DNA of 39,297 bases. It comes from a virus. The translations under genes were made by a program, and so were the position numbers. The notes below the pieces were generated by a model. The model was not told the origin of the DNA, searched no databases, and saw only the letters and a program-made list of their open reading frames with translations. Below are positions 22,549 through 31,617 of the stretch, in pieces (the stretch's first letter is position 1; each line of letters opens with the position of its first letter). Where the stretch lies: positions 1-39,297 of the IMG/VR virus record IMGVR_UViG_3300010885_005287. One strand, 5' to 3'.

Positions 22549-23757
22549 ATGGCAAACAGCATTCTAACCATTGATATGATCACACGGAAAGCCCTCGAAA
22601 TCCTTGAGAACAACCTTGTGCTCGTACGCAATGTCAACCGCCAATACGACGATTCATTCGCCGTTGAAGGTGCAAAGATCGGTTCAACTCTGCGTATCCG
22701 TCTCCCAGACCGCGCACTAGTGACCGACGGTGCCGCCCTGCAAGTTCAGGACGACAACGAGCAATACACAACCTTGACCGTGTCAAGCCAACAACACATT
22801 GGTGTGAACTTCACCTCTGCCGAACTTACCATGCAATTGGATGACTTCGCAGAACGCGTTCTCAAGCCTCGCGTTAGCCAATTGGCTTCGACTGTGGATG
22901 CTAACGTAGCAACTTCGTACAAGAGCATTTACAACTCGGTAGGTACGCCTGGCACAACGCCAGCCACGTCTTTGGTTCTGCTCCAAGCTAGCCAAAAACT
23001 TAACGAGTTTGCTACTCCGATGTCACCACGCTACGCAACGGTTAACCCCGCTGCTAACGCCGGTCTAGTTGAGGGCATGAAGGGTCTCTTTAACCCCACC
23101 GGCACTATCAGCCGCCAGTTTAAAAACGGCATGATGGGCGAAGGCATTTTGGGCTTAGACGAGATCAATATGTCGCAGTCAATTTATCAGCACACCACCG
23201 GTGTCACACCAACTGCTCCTATTGTGGCGACTACTGTTGCTACTCAAGGCGCAACTTCGTTGGCCATCAGTTTTACTAGCGGGTCACCCACATTTAAAAC
23301 TGGCGACGTGTTCACAATCGGTAGCGTGTACGCTGTTAACCCACAAACCCGTCAATCGACTGGCTCGCTGCAACAGTTTGTTGTGACTGCTGACGTAACT
23401 GTTTCGTCAACAACCACTGCAACTCTGTCAATTCAGCCACCGATTTATACCCCCGCAAACGCTTTGGCTACTGTGGATTCGTTCCCATTAGCTAGCGCTG
23501 TGTTGACGTTCTTGGGTGGTTCAGCTACAGTTTACCCACAAAACTTGATCTATCACAAAGATGCGATCACGTTTGCGACTGCCGACTTGTTGTTGCCACA
23601 AGGTGTTGATATGGCTTCACGTCAAGTTCATAACGGTATTTCGATGCGTATTATTCGTCAATACGACATCAATAACGACCGACTGCCTTGCCGTATAGAC
23701 GTACTTTACGGCTATGCTGCTGTGCGTCCGGTCACCGCCGTTCGACTCTGGGGCTAA
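22549..23757 (+). CDS. Major capsid (coat) protein, P22 gp5-like
   Basis: A 402-residue protein with the opening ANSILTIDMITRKALEILEN and KIGSTLRIRLPDR typical of the P22-type coat family, and P22-like PRYATVNPAANAGLVEGMKG and GMMGEGILGLDE segments near 160-205. An extra beta region at about 215-320 (IVATTVATQGATSLAISFTS) probably is the inserted domain of this family. It has the HK97 fold by family knowledge. TTAGGAAATTATC gives a ribosome site. It is flanked by the scaffold and by a GNRA hairpin. Confidence 0.93.
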   Translation: MANSILTIDMITRKALEILENNLVLVRNVNRQYDDSFAVEGAKIGSTLRIRLPDRALVTDGAALQVQDDNEQYTTLTVSSQQHIGVNFTSAELTMQLDDFAERVLKPRVSQLASTVDANVATSYKSIYNSVGTPGTTPATSLVLLQASQKLNEFATPMSPRYATVNPAANAGLVEGMKGLFNPTGTISRQFKNGMMGEGILGLDEINMSQSIYQHTTGVTPTAPIVATTVATQGATSLAISFTSGSPTFKTGDVFTIGSVYAVNPQTRQSTGSLQQFVVTADVTVSSTTTATLSIQPPIYTPANALATVDSFPLASAVLTFLGGSATVYPQNLIYHKDAITFATADLLLPQGVDMASRQVHNGISMRIIRQYDINNDRLPCRIDVLYGYAAVRPVTAVRLWG

Positions 23758-23759
23758 AC

Positions 23760-23785
23760 AGAGTGGGGGCGAAAGCCCCCTCTTC
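23760..23785 (+). terminator. Stem-loop after the coat gene
   Basis: GGGGGC-GAAA-GCCCCC (23765-23780) forms a stable 6-bp stem with a GNRA loop, extended by further pairs after one mismatch. A pyrimidine-rich TCTTCTAAACTTTTT follows. It could partly terminate or protect the coat mRNA 3' end. Confidence 0.5.
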
Positions 23786-23809
23786 TAAACTTTTTAAAGG
23801 AATTTCATC

Positions 23810-24205
23810 ATGGCACTTCCAAATGGCGCAGGCGGCTATCAGCTTGGCGACGGTAACCTCACTGAGGTTATTCTTAGCGTTCAACCAGCACCAACAGCTA
23901 AAACAGCAGTGGCAACCCTGACCGCCGCTGAATTAGCAACCGGCATTATCACTTACACGGGCGCTGCTGTTGCCTTGACATTGCCTTTGGGCACTGATCT
24001 TGACGCAGCTTTCCCTAGCATGAAAGTCAACAGTTCGTTTGATTTTTTCATTATTAACACCGGTGCCACAAACGCCGCAACTGTCACGGCTAACACCGGC
24101 GTGACTTTGGTTGGTGTTGCTGCGGTTGCAGCAGTTTCAGCTTGTAATTGGCGCGTTCGCAAGACCGCTGACGCAACCTACGTTGCTTACCGCATCGCAG
24201 GTTAA
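23810..24205 (+). CDS. Head decoration-type protein
   Basis: A 131-residue protein directly after coat with AAAGGAATTTCATC upstream. Its composition is Ala/Thr/Val-rich: GGYQLGDGNLTEVI, TAVATLTAAELATGIITYTG, VNSSFDFFIINTGATNAATV, ending WRVRKTADATYVAYRIAG. The pattern is like small beta-sandwich proteins found beside coat genes, which often stabilise the capsid shell. A role in decoration is inferred from position and fold-like pattern. Confidence 0.7.
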   Translation: MALPNGAGGYQLGDGNLTEVILSVQPAPTAKTAVATLTAAELATGIITYTGAAVALTLPLGTDLDAAFPSMKVNSSFDFFIINTGATNAATVTANTGVTLVGVAAVAAVSACNWRVRKTADATYVAYRIAG

Positions 24206-24211
24206 TAAGTA

Positions 24212-24240
24212 GAGGGGTGTGAGTTAAACTCACTCCCCTC
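24212..24240 (+). terminator. Long hairpin between head genes
   Basis: GAGGGG-T-GTGAGT and ACTCAC-T-CCCCTC pair around a TAA loop, giving 12 pairs with one T-T mismatch. Only a short TTT follows, so partial termination or RNA processing is likelier than a full stop. Confidence 0.5.
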
Positions 24241-24255
24241 GCCTTTGAGGTAATT

Positions 24256-24420
24256 ATGCACATCTATCTCAAACATCCCAAACACGGAACTAAGGTTGCC
24301 ATTTCTGATATGGAAGCCGACGCTGATGTTAAAGAGGGTTGGACAAGGTATACTTTAGACGCACCTGCACCCGATGCAGTGCCGGTAAATGAGTTAAAAC
24401 GTCGTCGTAAAACGGAGTAA
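24256..24420 (+). CDS. 54-residue phage protein after the head genes
   Basis: MHIYLKHPKHGTKVAISDME, then acidic ADADVKEGWTRYTLDAP, and a basic KRRRKTE end. I recall similar short proteins (HPKHG.KVA..., GW.RY) lying just after coat genes in related phages, of unknown function. GAGG lies 5 bases before the ATG. The next ATG is 2 bases after the stop. Confidence 0.75.
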   Translation: MHIYLKHPKHGTKVAISDMEADADVKEGWTRYTLDAPAPDAVPVNELKRRRKTE

Positions 24421-24422
24421 GT

Positions 24423-25139
24423 ATGGCAACTTATACTGCGGGCGACCAAATCAATGGCGCGCTAAGGTTACTTGGTGTGCTTGCCGAAAGCGAAACGCCT
24501 TCAGCGGCTACTTCGCAAGATGCACTTACTGCGCTTAACCAGATGATCGACAGTTGGTCAACTGAACGCTTGTCTATTTTTACCACTCAAGAGCAAGTCT
24601 TCTTGTGGCCCCCAGGCTTTATTAGCCGAACCCTTGGCCCCTCGGGCAATTTTGTCGGCAATCGTCCTATCTTGATGGACGATGCAACCTATTTTGTTGA
24701 CCCCGCCAACGGCATTTCTTTTGGTATTAAGCTGATCAATCAGCAACAGTACGACGGTATTGCGGTTAAGACCGTGACCTCGACCTATCCACAAGTAATG
24801 TGGATCAATACGAATTACCCCGATATTGATATGCACGTTTATCCGGTGCCTACTAAGGTATTGGAATGGCACTTCATTAGCGTTGACCCGCTTGACCAAC
24901 CTGCGCTGTTGTCTACAACCATAGCCTTCCCGCCAGGCTATCTGCGAGCATTCAAATACAACTTGGCTTGTGAGATTGCGGCAGACTTTGGTGTTGAGCC
25001 TTCTCCACAAGTGTCACGCATCGCAATGGCATCTAAACGTAACCTCAAACGAATTAACAACCCCGACGACATCATGTCGCTGCCGTATTCGATTGTGGCA
25101 ACGCGTCAGCGGTATAACATTTTTGCCGGTAATTATTAA
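24423..25139 (+). CDS. Head-tail adaptor, P22 gp4-like
   Basis: A 238-residue protein with the opening ATYTAGDQINGALRLLGVLA, ALTALNQMIDSWSTERLSIF and later FPPGYLRAFKYNLACEIAAD, a pattern of the P22 gp4 tail accessory family. In P22, gp4 binds the bottom of the portal and starts tail assembly. Here it lies before the gp10-like gene, keeping the P22 order apart from an inserted fibre gene. Confidence 0.88.
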   Translation: MATYTAGDQINGALRLLGVLAESETPSAATSQDALTALNQMIDSWSTERLSIFTTQEQVFLWPPGFISRTLGPSGNFVGNRPILMDDATYFVDPANGISFGIKLINQQQYDGIAVKTVTSTYPQVMWINTNYPDIDMHVYPVPTKVLEWHFISVDPLDQPALLSTTIAFPPGYLRAFKYNLACEIAADFGVEPSPQVSRIAMASKRNLKRINNPDDIMSLPYSIVATRQRYNIFAGNY

Positions 25140-25148
25140 GGACTAACT

Positions 25149-25967
25149 ATGTCAAACGTAGCCATTACTGCGCTGCCCGTTGCCTCTTCCGCTCTTACAA
25201 CGGATGTATTGCCCATTGTGCAAGGCGGCGTTACTAAACAGGTGACCAATGCGCTGCTGTTTACTAGCGCCACGCTTGTCACGCCTGCGCTAGGAACGCC
25301 CGCCTCGGGTGTTTTAACTAACTGTACGGGCTTGCCTGTTGCTACGGGTGTATCAGGGTTAGGCGCAAACGTGGCTACTTTCCTTGCCACGCCATCAAGT
25401 GCAAACTTACGCGCTGCGTTGACAGATGAAACGGGCACAGGCTCGGCGGTGTTTGCAACCTCGCCCACCATTACCACGCCTACTTTGACAGCCCCCGTCT
25501 TGGGCACAGTTGCCTCGGGTAATATTTCGGCGTGTACCAGCACTTCTATGGTGATGGTAACGCCTGTCTTGGGCGCGGCTACTGGTACTAGCTTAATTAC
25601 AACAGGCAACCAAACCATCACCGGCGCGGGCAAACAAGGCTACGAAACTGGCTCGGGCGGTGTAGTTACTCAACTAACAAATAAAGCCACGACCGTAGTA
25701 TTGAATAAGACTAACGGTCAGATCACAACAAATAACGCCAACCTTTTAGCGGCTACAACTGTGTCGTTTACGCTGACAAATAGCACAATTGAGGCAGGCG
25801 ACATTATTGTAATGAACCACATCACAGGCGGCACGATTGGTTCTTATTTATTTCAAGCCTCAACGCTTGCAGGGTCTGCAACCATTTATGTAACCAATTG
25901 GACTGCCGGCGCACTTGCTGAAGCAGTAGGAATTCGCTTTGCTGTCATCAAGGTTGTGAGTGCTTAA
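25149..25967 (+). CDS. Fibre-like protein with a duplicated C-terminal domain
   Basis: A 272-residue protein. Residues 1-165 are low-complexity fibre sequence (TPALGTPASGVLTNCTGLPV; LRAALTDETGTGSAVFATS), a type I recognise from many phage fibres. Residues about 164-272 are a distinct beta domain, paralogous to the protein at 13425. The stop overlaps the next start (TAATG). It probably projects from the tail hub. The sharing of one domain by a gene near TerL and one in the tail set suggests duplication within the virion region. Confidence 0.8.
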   Translation: MSNVAITALPVASSALTTDVLPIVQGGVTKQVTNALLFTSATLVTPALGTPASGVLTNCTGLPVATGVSGLGANVATFLATPSSANLRAALTDETGTGSAVFATSPTITTPTLTAPVLGTVASGNISACTSTSMVMVTPVLGAATGTSLITTGNQTITGAGKQGYETGSGGVVTQLTNKATTVVLNKTNGQITTNNANLLAATTVSFTLTNSTIEAGDIIVMNHITGGTIGSYLFQASTLAGSATIYVTNWTAGALAEAVGIRFAVIKVVSA

Positions 25968-27610
25968 TGCAAACGCCCATCCTCGGCAGCGCCTATGTTG
26001 CTCGCAGCGTAAACGCAGCCGACAACCGAATGGTGAATTTGTTTCCGGAAATCATTCCGGAGGGTGGGCAGACTCCGGCGTTTTTGAACAGAGCGCCAGG
26101 GCTAAAGTTTTTGCAGACAATTGGCACAGGCCCTATCCGTGGGTTGTGGGCGCATCAAACTAATGGTTCAGACTTTTACGTTGCTTCGGGTTTGGAGTTT
26201 TACAAAGTTGAAGGTTTAACTGCTACGCCTAGACTATTGGGTGTGATTAGTGGTTCAGGTCAGGTATCGATTGCGGATAACGGCACTCAATTGTTTATTG
26301 CTTGCAATCCAAAATCGTACATCTATAACGAAACGCTAGATCAGTTTGCCGAGATTACTGACCCTGACTTTACGGGTGCGGTAACGGTAGGTTATCTTGA
26401 CGGCTATTTTGTTTACAACGAGCCAAATAGTCAAAAGGTTTGGGTAACGGCGTTGCTTGACGGCACTCAAGTTGATCCATTGGCTTTCGCAAGCGCTGAA
26501 GGCTCGCCTGACGGCTTGGTGGCAATTAGTGTAGACCACCGAGAGGCTTGGCTTTTTGGCACGGACTCAATTGAGGTTTGGTACGACGCAGGTCTGGTGG
26601 ACTTTCCGCTTACCCGCATTCAAGGTGCGTTTAACGAAATTGGTTGCGCCGCAGCATTTTCCGTTGCCAAGTTAGACAACGGGTTGTTTTGGCTTGGTCA
26701 AGATGCGCGCGGTCACGGTATCGTTTACCGCTCGCAAGGCTACACAGGCGTGCGTATCAGCACCCACGCCGTTGAGTGGCAAATCCAACAATACGGCAAT
26801 ATGTCTGACGCGGTGGGGTATACCTATCAGCAAGACGGTCACGCTTTCTATGTGTTGAATTTCCCTGTGGCTAACGCTACTTGGGTGTACGACGTTGCTA
26901 CTCAAGGTTGGCACGAACGCGCAGGGTTTGAGGACGGTTACTTTACCCGCAACCGTGGCAATTGCCAATGCAATTTTGGCGGCAACATTATTGTCGGTGA
27001 CTTTGAAAACGGCAATATTTACCAATTAGATTTGGTTCAATACACCGATTATGACCAACCCCAAAAATGGTTGCGCTCATGGCGCGCGCTGCCTACCGGT
27101 CAAAACAATCTAAAACGCACCGCGCAGCATAGTCTGCAATTAACTTGCGAAACAGGTGTTGGGTTAAACCTATACCCTGGGTATGACAGCGAAGATTTAA
27201 CCACCGAGTCGGGTGACATATTGGTAGCCGAGTTTGTACAAGGCTATCTAGTCACCCAAGCTAGCGATCAATTAACCACCGAGAGCGGCGACGGTTTTGA
27301 GCCTTTAGTTACAGTTGATGCAACAGAGCCATACCCTGACGGGTATGCGCTATGCACTACCGCGTACCCCGAGGCACCAGGCTACACCCCTCAAGTCATG
27401 CTGCGCTGGTCAGACGACGGTGGCCACACTTGGTCAAACGAGCATTGGGTGTCAATGGGTAAAATTGGTGAGTACGGCACTCGCGCCATTTGGCGTCGCC
27501 TTGGCATGACACAAAAGCTGCGCGATCGCGTGTATGAAGTGTCAGGCACGGATCCGGTTAAGATTGACATTGTGGGCGCTGAACTAATCATCAGCGGCAC
27601 TAATGCCTAA
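25967..27610 (+). CDS. Tail hub / packaged-DNA stabilisation protein, P22 gp10-like
   Basis: A 547-residue protein resembling P22 gp10: it opens with TPILGSAYVARSVNAADNRM and VNLFPEI, then repeated beta-propeller-like blades (residues about 60-360: GQVSIADNGTQLFIAC, AWLFGTDSIEVWYDAG, DNGLFWLGQDARGHGIVY). The C-terminal part has a short internal duplication (DLTTESGDILV, QLTTESGDGFEP, near 402-432). It forms the hub below the adaptor that closes the portal channel. It overlaps both neighbours. Confidence 0.9.
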   Translation: MQTPILGSAYVARSVNAADNRMVNLFPEIIPEGGQTPAFLNRAPGLKFLQTIGTGPIRGLWAHQTNGSDFYVASGLEFYKVEGLTATPRLLGVISGSGQVSIADNGTQLFIACNPKSYIYNETLDQFAEITDPDFTGAVTVGYLDGYFVYNEPNSQKVWVTALLDGTQVDPLAFASAEGSPDGLVAISVDHREAWLFGTDSIEVWYDAGLVDFPLTRIQGAFNEIGCAAAFSVAKLDNGLFWLGQDARGHGIVYRSQGYTGVRISTHAVEWQIQQYGNMSDAVGYTYQQDGHAFYVLNFPVANATWVYDVATQGWHERAGFEDGYFTRNRGNCQCNFGGNIIVGDFENGNIYQLDLVQYTDYDQPQKWLRSWRALPTGQNNLKRTAQHSLQLTCETGVGLNLYPGYDSEDLTTESGDILVAEFVQGYLVTQASDQLTTESGDGFEPLVTVDATEPYPDGYALCTTAYPEAPGYTPQVMLRWSDDGGHTWSNEHWVSMGKIGEYGTRAIWRRLGMTQKLRDRVYEVSGTDPVKIDIVGAELIISGTNA

Positions 27611-28433
27611 CATTACCCAAATCCCCGCCCCTCGGGTTCCTTTGACAGAAAGCAGCTCGGGGCTAATAACGACACAATGGTTTAGGTATTTCAACAACCT
27701 TAATACTATTCTTGGTAGCGGCACGGGTATCACTACGCCGGTGTTTGGCGGCACAGGCACAAACGTCATCCCAACAAGCGGACAACTGTTAATTGGTAAT
27801 TTTGCCGGTTCGTACACCGTTGCGTATCTAACGATGGGCTCAGGTTTATTTTCTACCGTAGGTGATGGGTCATTAGCAGTTGGTATATCCAACACCGCAG
27901 TAACTGCGGGGTCTTACGGCAACGCCGCAACAGCGACAACTTTTACAGTTAACGCACAAGGCCAACTGACTGCCGCTGGGTCAACCTCAATAGCTATCAA
28001 CGCAAGTCAAGTTACCAGCGGAACATTATTAGTCGCCCGTGGCGGCACAGGGCTTGCTACCTTGACGGTTAATCGCATCCCCTACGGCAATGGCATTAGC
28101 GCATTTCAGTCCTCTGCCAACCTGACGTACGACGGGGCAATATTTACCGTTAAAGCTAATATTGTGGTGGATAAGACGGTCACAGCGGGTGGCACAACTG
28201 GCGCTCAAACTATTAACAAAACCGCAGGGTCGGTTAACTTTGCGGCGGCTGCGGCTAGTGTGGTCGTAACAAATAGTTTGGTGGCAACATCAAGCATCAT
28301 TATGGCAACAATTGCGGCAAACGACGCAACAATGAAATCAGTGCAAGCAGTGGCTGCGGCGGGTAGTTTTACTTTGTACGCCAACGCAGCGCCCACGGCT
28401 GAAACTCGGGTTAATTTCTTGGTGTTGAATTGA
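27603..28433 (+). CDS. Tail fibre/needle-position protein
   Basis: A 276-residue protein in the place where P22 has its tail needle. The N-terminus (ITQIPAPRVPLTESSSGLIT, QWFRYFNNLN) is a widespread opening of short phage fibres that attaches to the tail. The middle is Gly/Ala/Thr-rich fibre (VARGGTGLATLTVNRIPYG). The last ~85 residues form an Ala/Val-rich beta domain. I see no long coiled coil as in gp26, so a fibre is likelier than a needle. Confidence 0.8.
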   Translation: MPNITQIPAPRVPLTESSSGLITTQWFRYFNNLNTILGSGTGITTPVFGGTGTNVIPTSGQLLIGNFAGSYTVAYLTMGSGLFSTVGDGSLAVGISNTAVTAGSYGNAATATTFTVNAQGQLTAAGSTSIAINASQVTSGTLLVARGGTGLATLTVNRIPYGNGISAFQSSANLTYDGAIFTVKANIVVDKTVTAGGTTGAQTINKTAGSVNFAAAAASVVVTNSLVATSSIIMATIAANDATMKSVQAVAAAGSFTLYANAAPTAETRVNFLVLN

Positions 28434-28874
28434 ATGAAAGTTACTTACAGTTTACCGGCATTGGGTATGCGCCAAAAAGTGCAAGCGTTGCAAGACGTTA
28501 TATCCCAATTGCCTCAATATGAACCCGAAACTAAACACACGTTTCACGCGGGGATGTATTGCCGCGAGGTGTGGCGACCAGCGGGCGTAATAGTTGTAGG
28601 TAAAATTCACAAGAAAGAACACTTTTATTTGATCGTGTCGGGAACTGTAGCCATTACCACCGACGAGGGGGTAAAATCTGTGACAGGCCCCACCTTGTTG
28701 TGCAGTAAGCCTGGTACGAAGCGAGCGGTATACGCCGAAACTGATGCGTTATGTATGACTTTTCATGTAGTTGACGCTAAGACAATTGAAGAAGCTGAAC
28801 ACGAACTAGTGGAAGATGACAACAAAAGTATGTTTGCCTTCGGAAACCAAATTAAACAAGAGGTATTATCATGA
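28434..28874 (+). CDS. Cupin-like protein
   Basis: A 146-residue protein. AGMYCREVWRPAGVIVVGKI, HKKEHFYLIVSGTVAITTDE and GPTLLCSKPGTKRAVYAETD follow the strand order of a single-domain cupin barrel. The first motif lacks the usual full HxH..E set, so metal catalysis is doubtful. Such cupins occur in virion gene blocks of related phages with unknown role. The gene starts directly after the preceding stop and overlaps the next gene by 4 bases. Confidence 0.72.
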   Translation: MKVTYSLPALGMRQKVQALQDVISQLPQYEPETKHTFHAGMYCREVWRPAGVIVVGKIHKKEHFYLIVSGTVAITTDEGVKSVTGPTLLCSKPGTKRAVYAETDALCMTFHVVDAKTIEEAEHELVEDDNKSMFAFGNQIKQEVLS

Positions 28875-30013
28875 CATTTTGGGCTGCGGGAACAATGGCG
28901 GTTGCGAGTGTAGCTGGAAGCGTTATGTCTTCTAACGCAGCTAAATCTGCTGCCAAAACACAAGCCAACGCATCTAGTGAAGCTATTGCACAGCAATATG
29001 CCGCTGCTCAAGAATCCATTCAAAATCAAAAAGGTGTTCTTGAAGCGCAACTTGCCAGTGCAACCGGTGTTAGACAAGAACAAATTCAAGCGCAATACGC
29101 AGCTTTAAATAACCAACTTCGTACCGCCGCCGAAACGCGCGACGCTCAATTGGCGGTTGCAGCGCAGACGCGCGACGCACAACTTGGCGTATCCAAAGAA
29201 GTATTAGGTAAACAAGAAGGGGCGTACAACCCGTACCAAGAAGCAGGGCTAGAAGGGCAAAATAAATTGCGTGAGTTCTTAGGGCTTGGCCCTAACACGG
29301 GCACCGCAAATTATGGTAAGTATTCTAGCGCAGAATTTACACCCGAAGCGTTTGCTGCTAATCAAGACCCTGGTTACGCTTTTCGCATAAAAGAAGGTTT
29401 AAAAGCCCTTGATGCTCAATCTGCCGCCCGTGGTGGTTTAATCTCTGGCGCTGCGCTTAAAGCAACTACACGCTTTGGGCAAGACGCGGCGTCACAAGAA
29501 TATACAAACGCTTTTAATCGTTTTCAAACAATGCGCCAAGCTACACTTTCGCCTTATCAACAATTGCAAGGCGTGGGTATGGGCGCGGCTGGCGGTTTAT
29601 CAAACGCTGCGGGTAACTACGGCACAAACGCTATGGGTGCATTGGGTGGCTACGGCACGGCAGCGGGCAATGCTTATGGTTTGTACGGTAATACAGCGGG
29701 CGGTGCTTACGGCGCGTTAGGCAGCGGTCTGTATAACGCTACCGGCGGCGCGGGCAATTTGATCAATAGTGCGTATACCGGATACGGAAATAACGTAACT
29801 GGCGCTCTAACGGGCTTTGGTAACAACCAAGCCAACTTGACAACCGGTGCGGCTAATGCCACGGCTGCGGGTAATGTGGGCTCCGCTAACGCTTTGAATC
29901 AAGGTATTAGCGGTGCGTCTAACGCGTATTATCAGAATCAGATGTTGAAATTGTTTGCCGATAAAAACGCTGCACAAACACCTTATTACAGCGATCTTGA
30001 ACGCAATGCGTAA
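28871..30013 (+). CDS. Ejection-type protein 1 (P22 gp7 position)
   Basis: A 380-residue protein. It has a hydrophobic N-terminus (WAAGTMAVASVAGSVMSS), a coiled-coil region (about 25-120), then DPGYAFRIKEGLKALDAQSA (around 174-193), a motif often seen in phage DNA-transfer/injection proteins. The C-terminal ~150 residues are Gly/Ala/Asn/Tyr-rich repeats (GNYGTNAMGALGGYGTAAG). In P22-like phages, three such proteins are packed in the head and ejected to form a conduit into the cell. Confidence 0.78.
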   Translation: MTFWAAGTMAVASVAGSVMSSNAAKSAAKTQANASSEAIAQQYAAAQESIQNQKGVLEAQLASATGVRQEQIQAQYAALNNQLRTAAETRDAQLAVAAQTRDAQLGVSKEVLGKQEGAYNPYQEAGLEGQNKLREFLGLGPNTGTANYGKYSSAEFTPEAFAANQDPGYAFRIKEGLKALDAQSAARGGLISGAALKATTRFGQDAASQEYTNAFNRFQTMRQATLSPYQQLQGVGMGAAGGLSNAAGNYGTNAMGALGGYGTAAGNAYGLYGNTAGGAYGALGSGLYNATGGAGNLINSAYTGYGNNVTGALTGFGNNQANLTTGAANATAAGNVGSANALNQGISGASNAYYQNQMLKLFADKNAAQTPYYSDLERNA

Positions 30014-30030
30014 TAAATAGGAATTAAGTC

Positions 30031-31608
30031 ATGCCAATTGATCCAAGTATCGCTTTAGGCGTACGCCCTATAGAGCAACCCAATATGCTTGCCCAAATGG
30101 GGCAGATGATGGCTTTACGCCAAGCCCAGCAAGGGTATGAAAGCGAAAATGCTTTGCGTGACTTTTACTCGCAAGGCGGCGATACAACTACCGCTGAAGG
30201 GCGGCGCAAACTAATGTCTACGGTAGGCTTAAAAGGCGCTGACATTCTAAAAAAAGAAGCGGAAACCGAAAACACTCGCGCTACAACGTCTAAAACTAAA
30301 GCTGACAATATTAAAGTTAATGTTGCCAATTCGGTTGCAGCATTGGCGGGGGTTAACGATTTGCCTTCCTATATGGCATGGCATGAGGCTAACCATGACG
30401 CTAAAATAAACCCTGCTATGGCAGATTATTTTAAGACAATGGGCATTGATCCTAATCAATCAAAAGCGCATATTGCCGAAGTTGTAGCAAAGCTAGGCCC
30501 TGTTGCGGGTTTAGAGCAACTTAAAAAAGAATCAATGGGTGCTGTGCCGGAGTTGTTTAAACACATCACGCAATCTGAAGATAACAGACAAACCAATATT
30601 CAGTCGAATACTAATAACATTCGTACGACGGGCGCGGCGATGGCGGGCCATAATGTGTCAGCAGCTAATAGCCAGCGTACTGACACACGCGAACGTGAAA
30701 AACTTCATTTTGTAACGGGCGATACTGGTTTTTATGGGCTTAACCAATACAACGCTACAGCAACTCCTGTAGGTATGGCACCACCCACTCCGGCGGCTCA
30801 ACCTTCGGTTACTAACGCCTTGGCTAATCCCGCCACAGCAAGCACTATTATTAACGCACCAGTAAATTCATTGTTGCCAACCGTGCAGTCGCAACCTGGT
30901 GCGCCGACTGTAAATAACGCGGCTGCATTGAGCTCAACTTTGCGCCCACCACCACGGGCGGGGTATGAGTATGACACGCAAGGCAAACAAGTTCCTTTGT
31001 TTGACCCAAGAAAAGTTGCGCGCGAAACTACCAATTCAGCGGGTGATGTTACGCAATACAACGAACGGGGCGGGATTATTGGTGTTGTGCCTAAAGCAGG
31101 TAAACCTAGCGCGGCGCATGAGAAAGAATTAGTAACCGAAGCTAAAAAAGCTGAAGGCCAACAAACTGTTCAAACTTTAGTGGCTTCGCTTGCGGAGCAA
31201 TACAAAGGTTTATTGCAAGAAGGCGGTATTACAAGCACCGCAAAAGGCGCTATGAGTAACATTGGTGCGCGTTCTGGTTCGTCAACCGTTGGCCAATTTG
31301 TTGCGGGTTTTGTTGGCACTAAAGCGCAAGAATTGCGCGATAGCATTGCACAAACACGACCCTTAATTATTAACGCAATTAAAGATTCTACGGGTATGTC
31401 TGCCCAGCAATTAAACTCTAACGTCGAGTTACAAAACTTCTTAAAAGCCGCAACAGACACATCATTGTCTATTGAGGCCAACCTTAAAGCGCTTAATAAT
31501 TTAAGCAAACTTTACGGTTTAGGCAAAGAATTGACAATGGACGATATGAGAGGCACCAAAGCCACGCCAACAGGCAATGTAGATAGCAACAATAAATTTT
31601 TAAAATAA
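30031..31608 (+). CDS. Ejection-type protein 2 (P22 gp20 position)
   Basis: A 525-residue protein with AGGAATTAAGTC upstream. The N-terminal region is Gln-rich and helical (MLAQMGQMMALRQAQQG), with a following Lys/Thr-rich helix. Residues about 250-320 are Pro/Ala-rich linker. The C-terminal ~150 residues are helical (YKGLLQEGGITSTAKGAMSN; IEANLKALNNLSKLYGLGKE). There is no enzyme motif. The place between two similar large helical proteins suggests an internal virion protein delivered with the DNA. Confidence 0.72.
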   Translation: MPIDPSIALGVRPIEQPNMLAQMGQMMALRQAQQGYESENALRDFYSQGGDTTTAEGRRKLMSTVGLKGADILKKEAETENTRATTSKTKADNIKVNVANSVAALAGVNDLPSYMAWHEANHDAKINPAMADYFKTMGIDPNQSKAHIAEVVAKLGPVAGLEQLKKESMGAVPELFKHITQSEDNRQTNIQSNTNNIRTTGAAMAGHNVSAANSQRTDTREREKLHFVTGDTGFYGLNQYNATATPVGMAPPTPAAQPSVTNALANPATASTIINAPVNSLLPTVQSQPGAPTVNNAAALSSTLRPPPRAGYEYDTQGKQVPLFDPRKVARETTNSAGDVTQYNERGGIIGVVPKAGKPSAAHEKELVTEAKKAEGQQTVQTLVASLAEQYKGLLQEGGITSTAKGAMSNIGARSGSSTVGQFVAGFVGTKAQELRDSIAQTRPLIINAIKDSTGMSAQQLNSNVELQNFLKAATDTSLSIEANLKALNNLSKLYGLGKELTMDDMRGTKATPTGNVDSNNKFLK

Positions 31609-31617
31609 GGATTTAAC

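Noticed and set aside
24558-25010. 150-residue minus frame opposite the gp4-like gene
   Set aside because: Antisense shadow of a well-supported P22 gp4-like gene; no ribosome site.
25136-25633. 165-residue minus frame opposite the fibre-like gene
   Set aside because: Low-complexity antisense of a repetitive Ala/Thr/Val fibre sequence, a common artefact.
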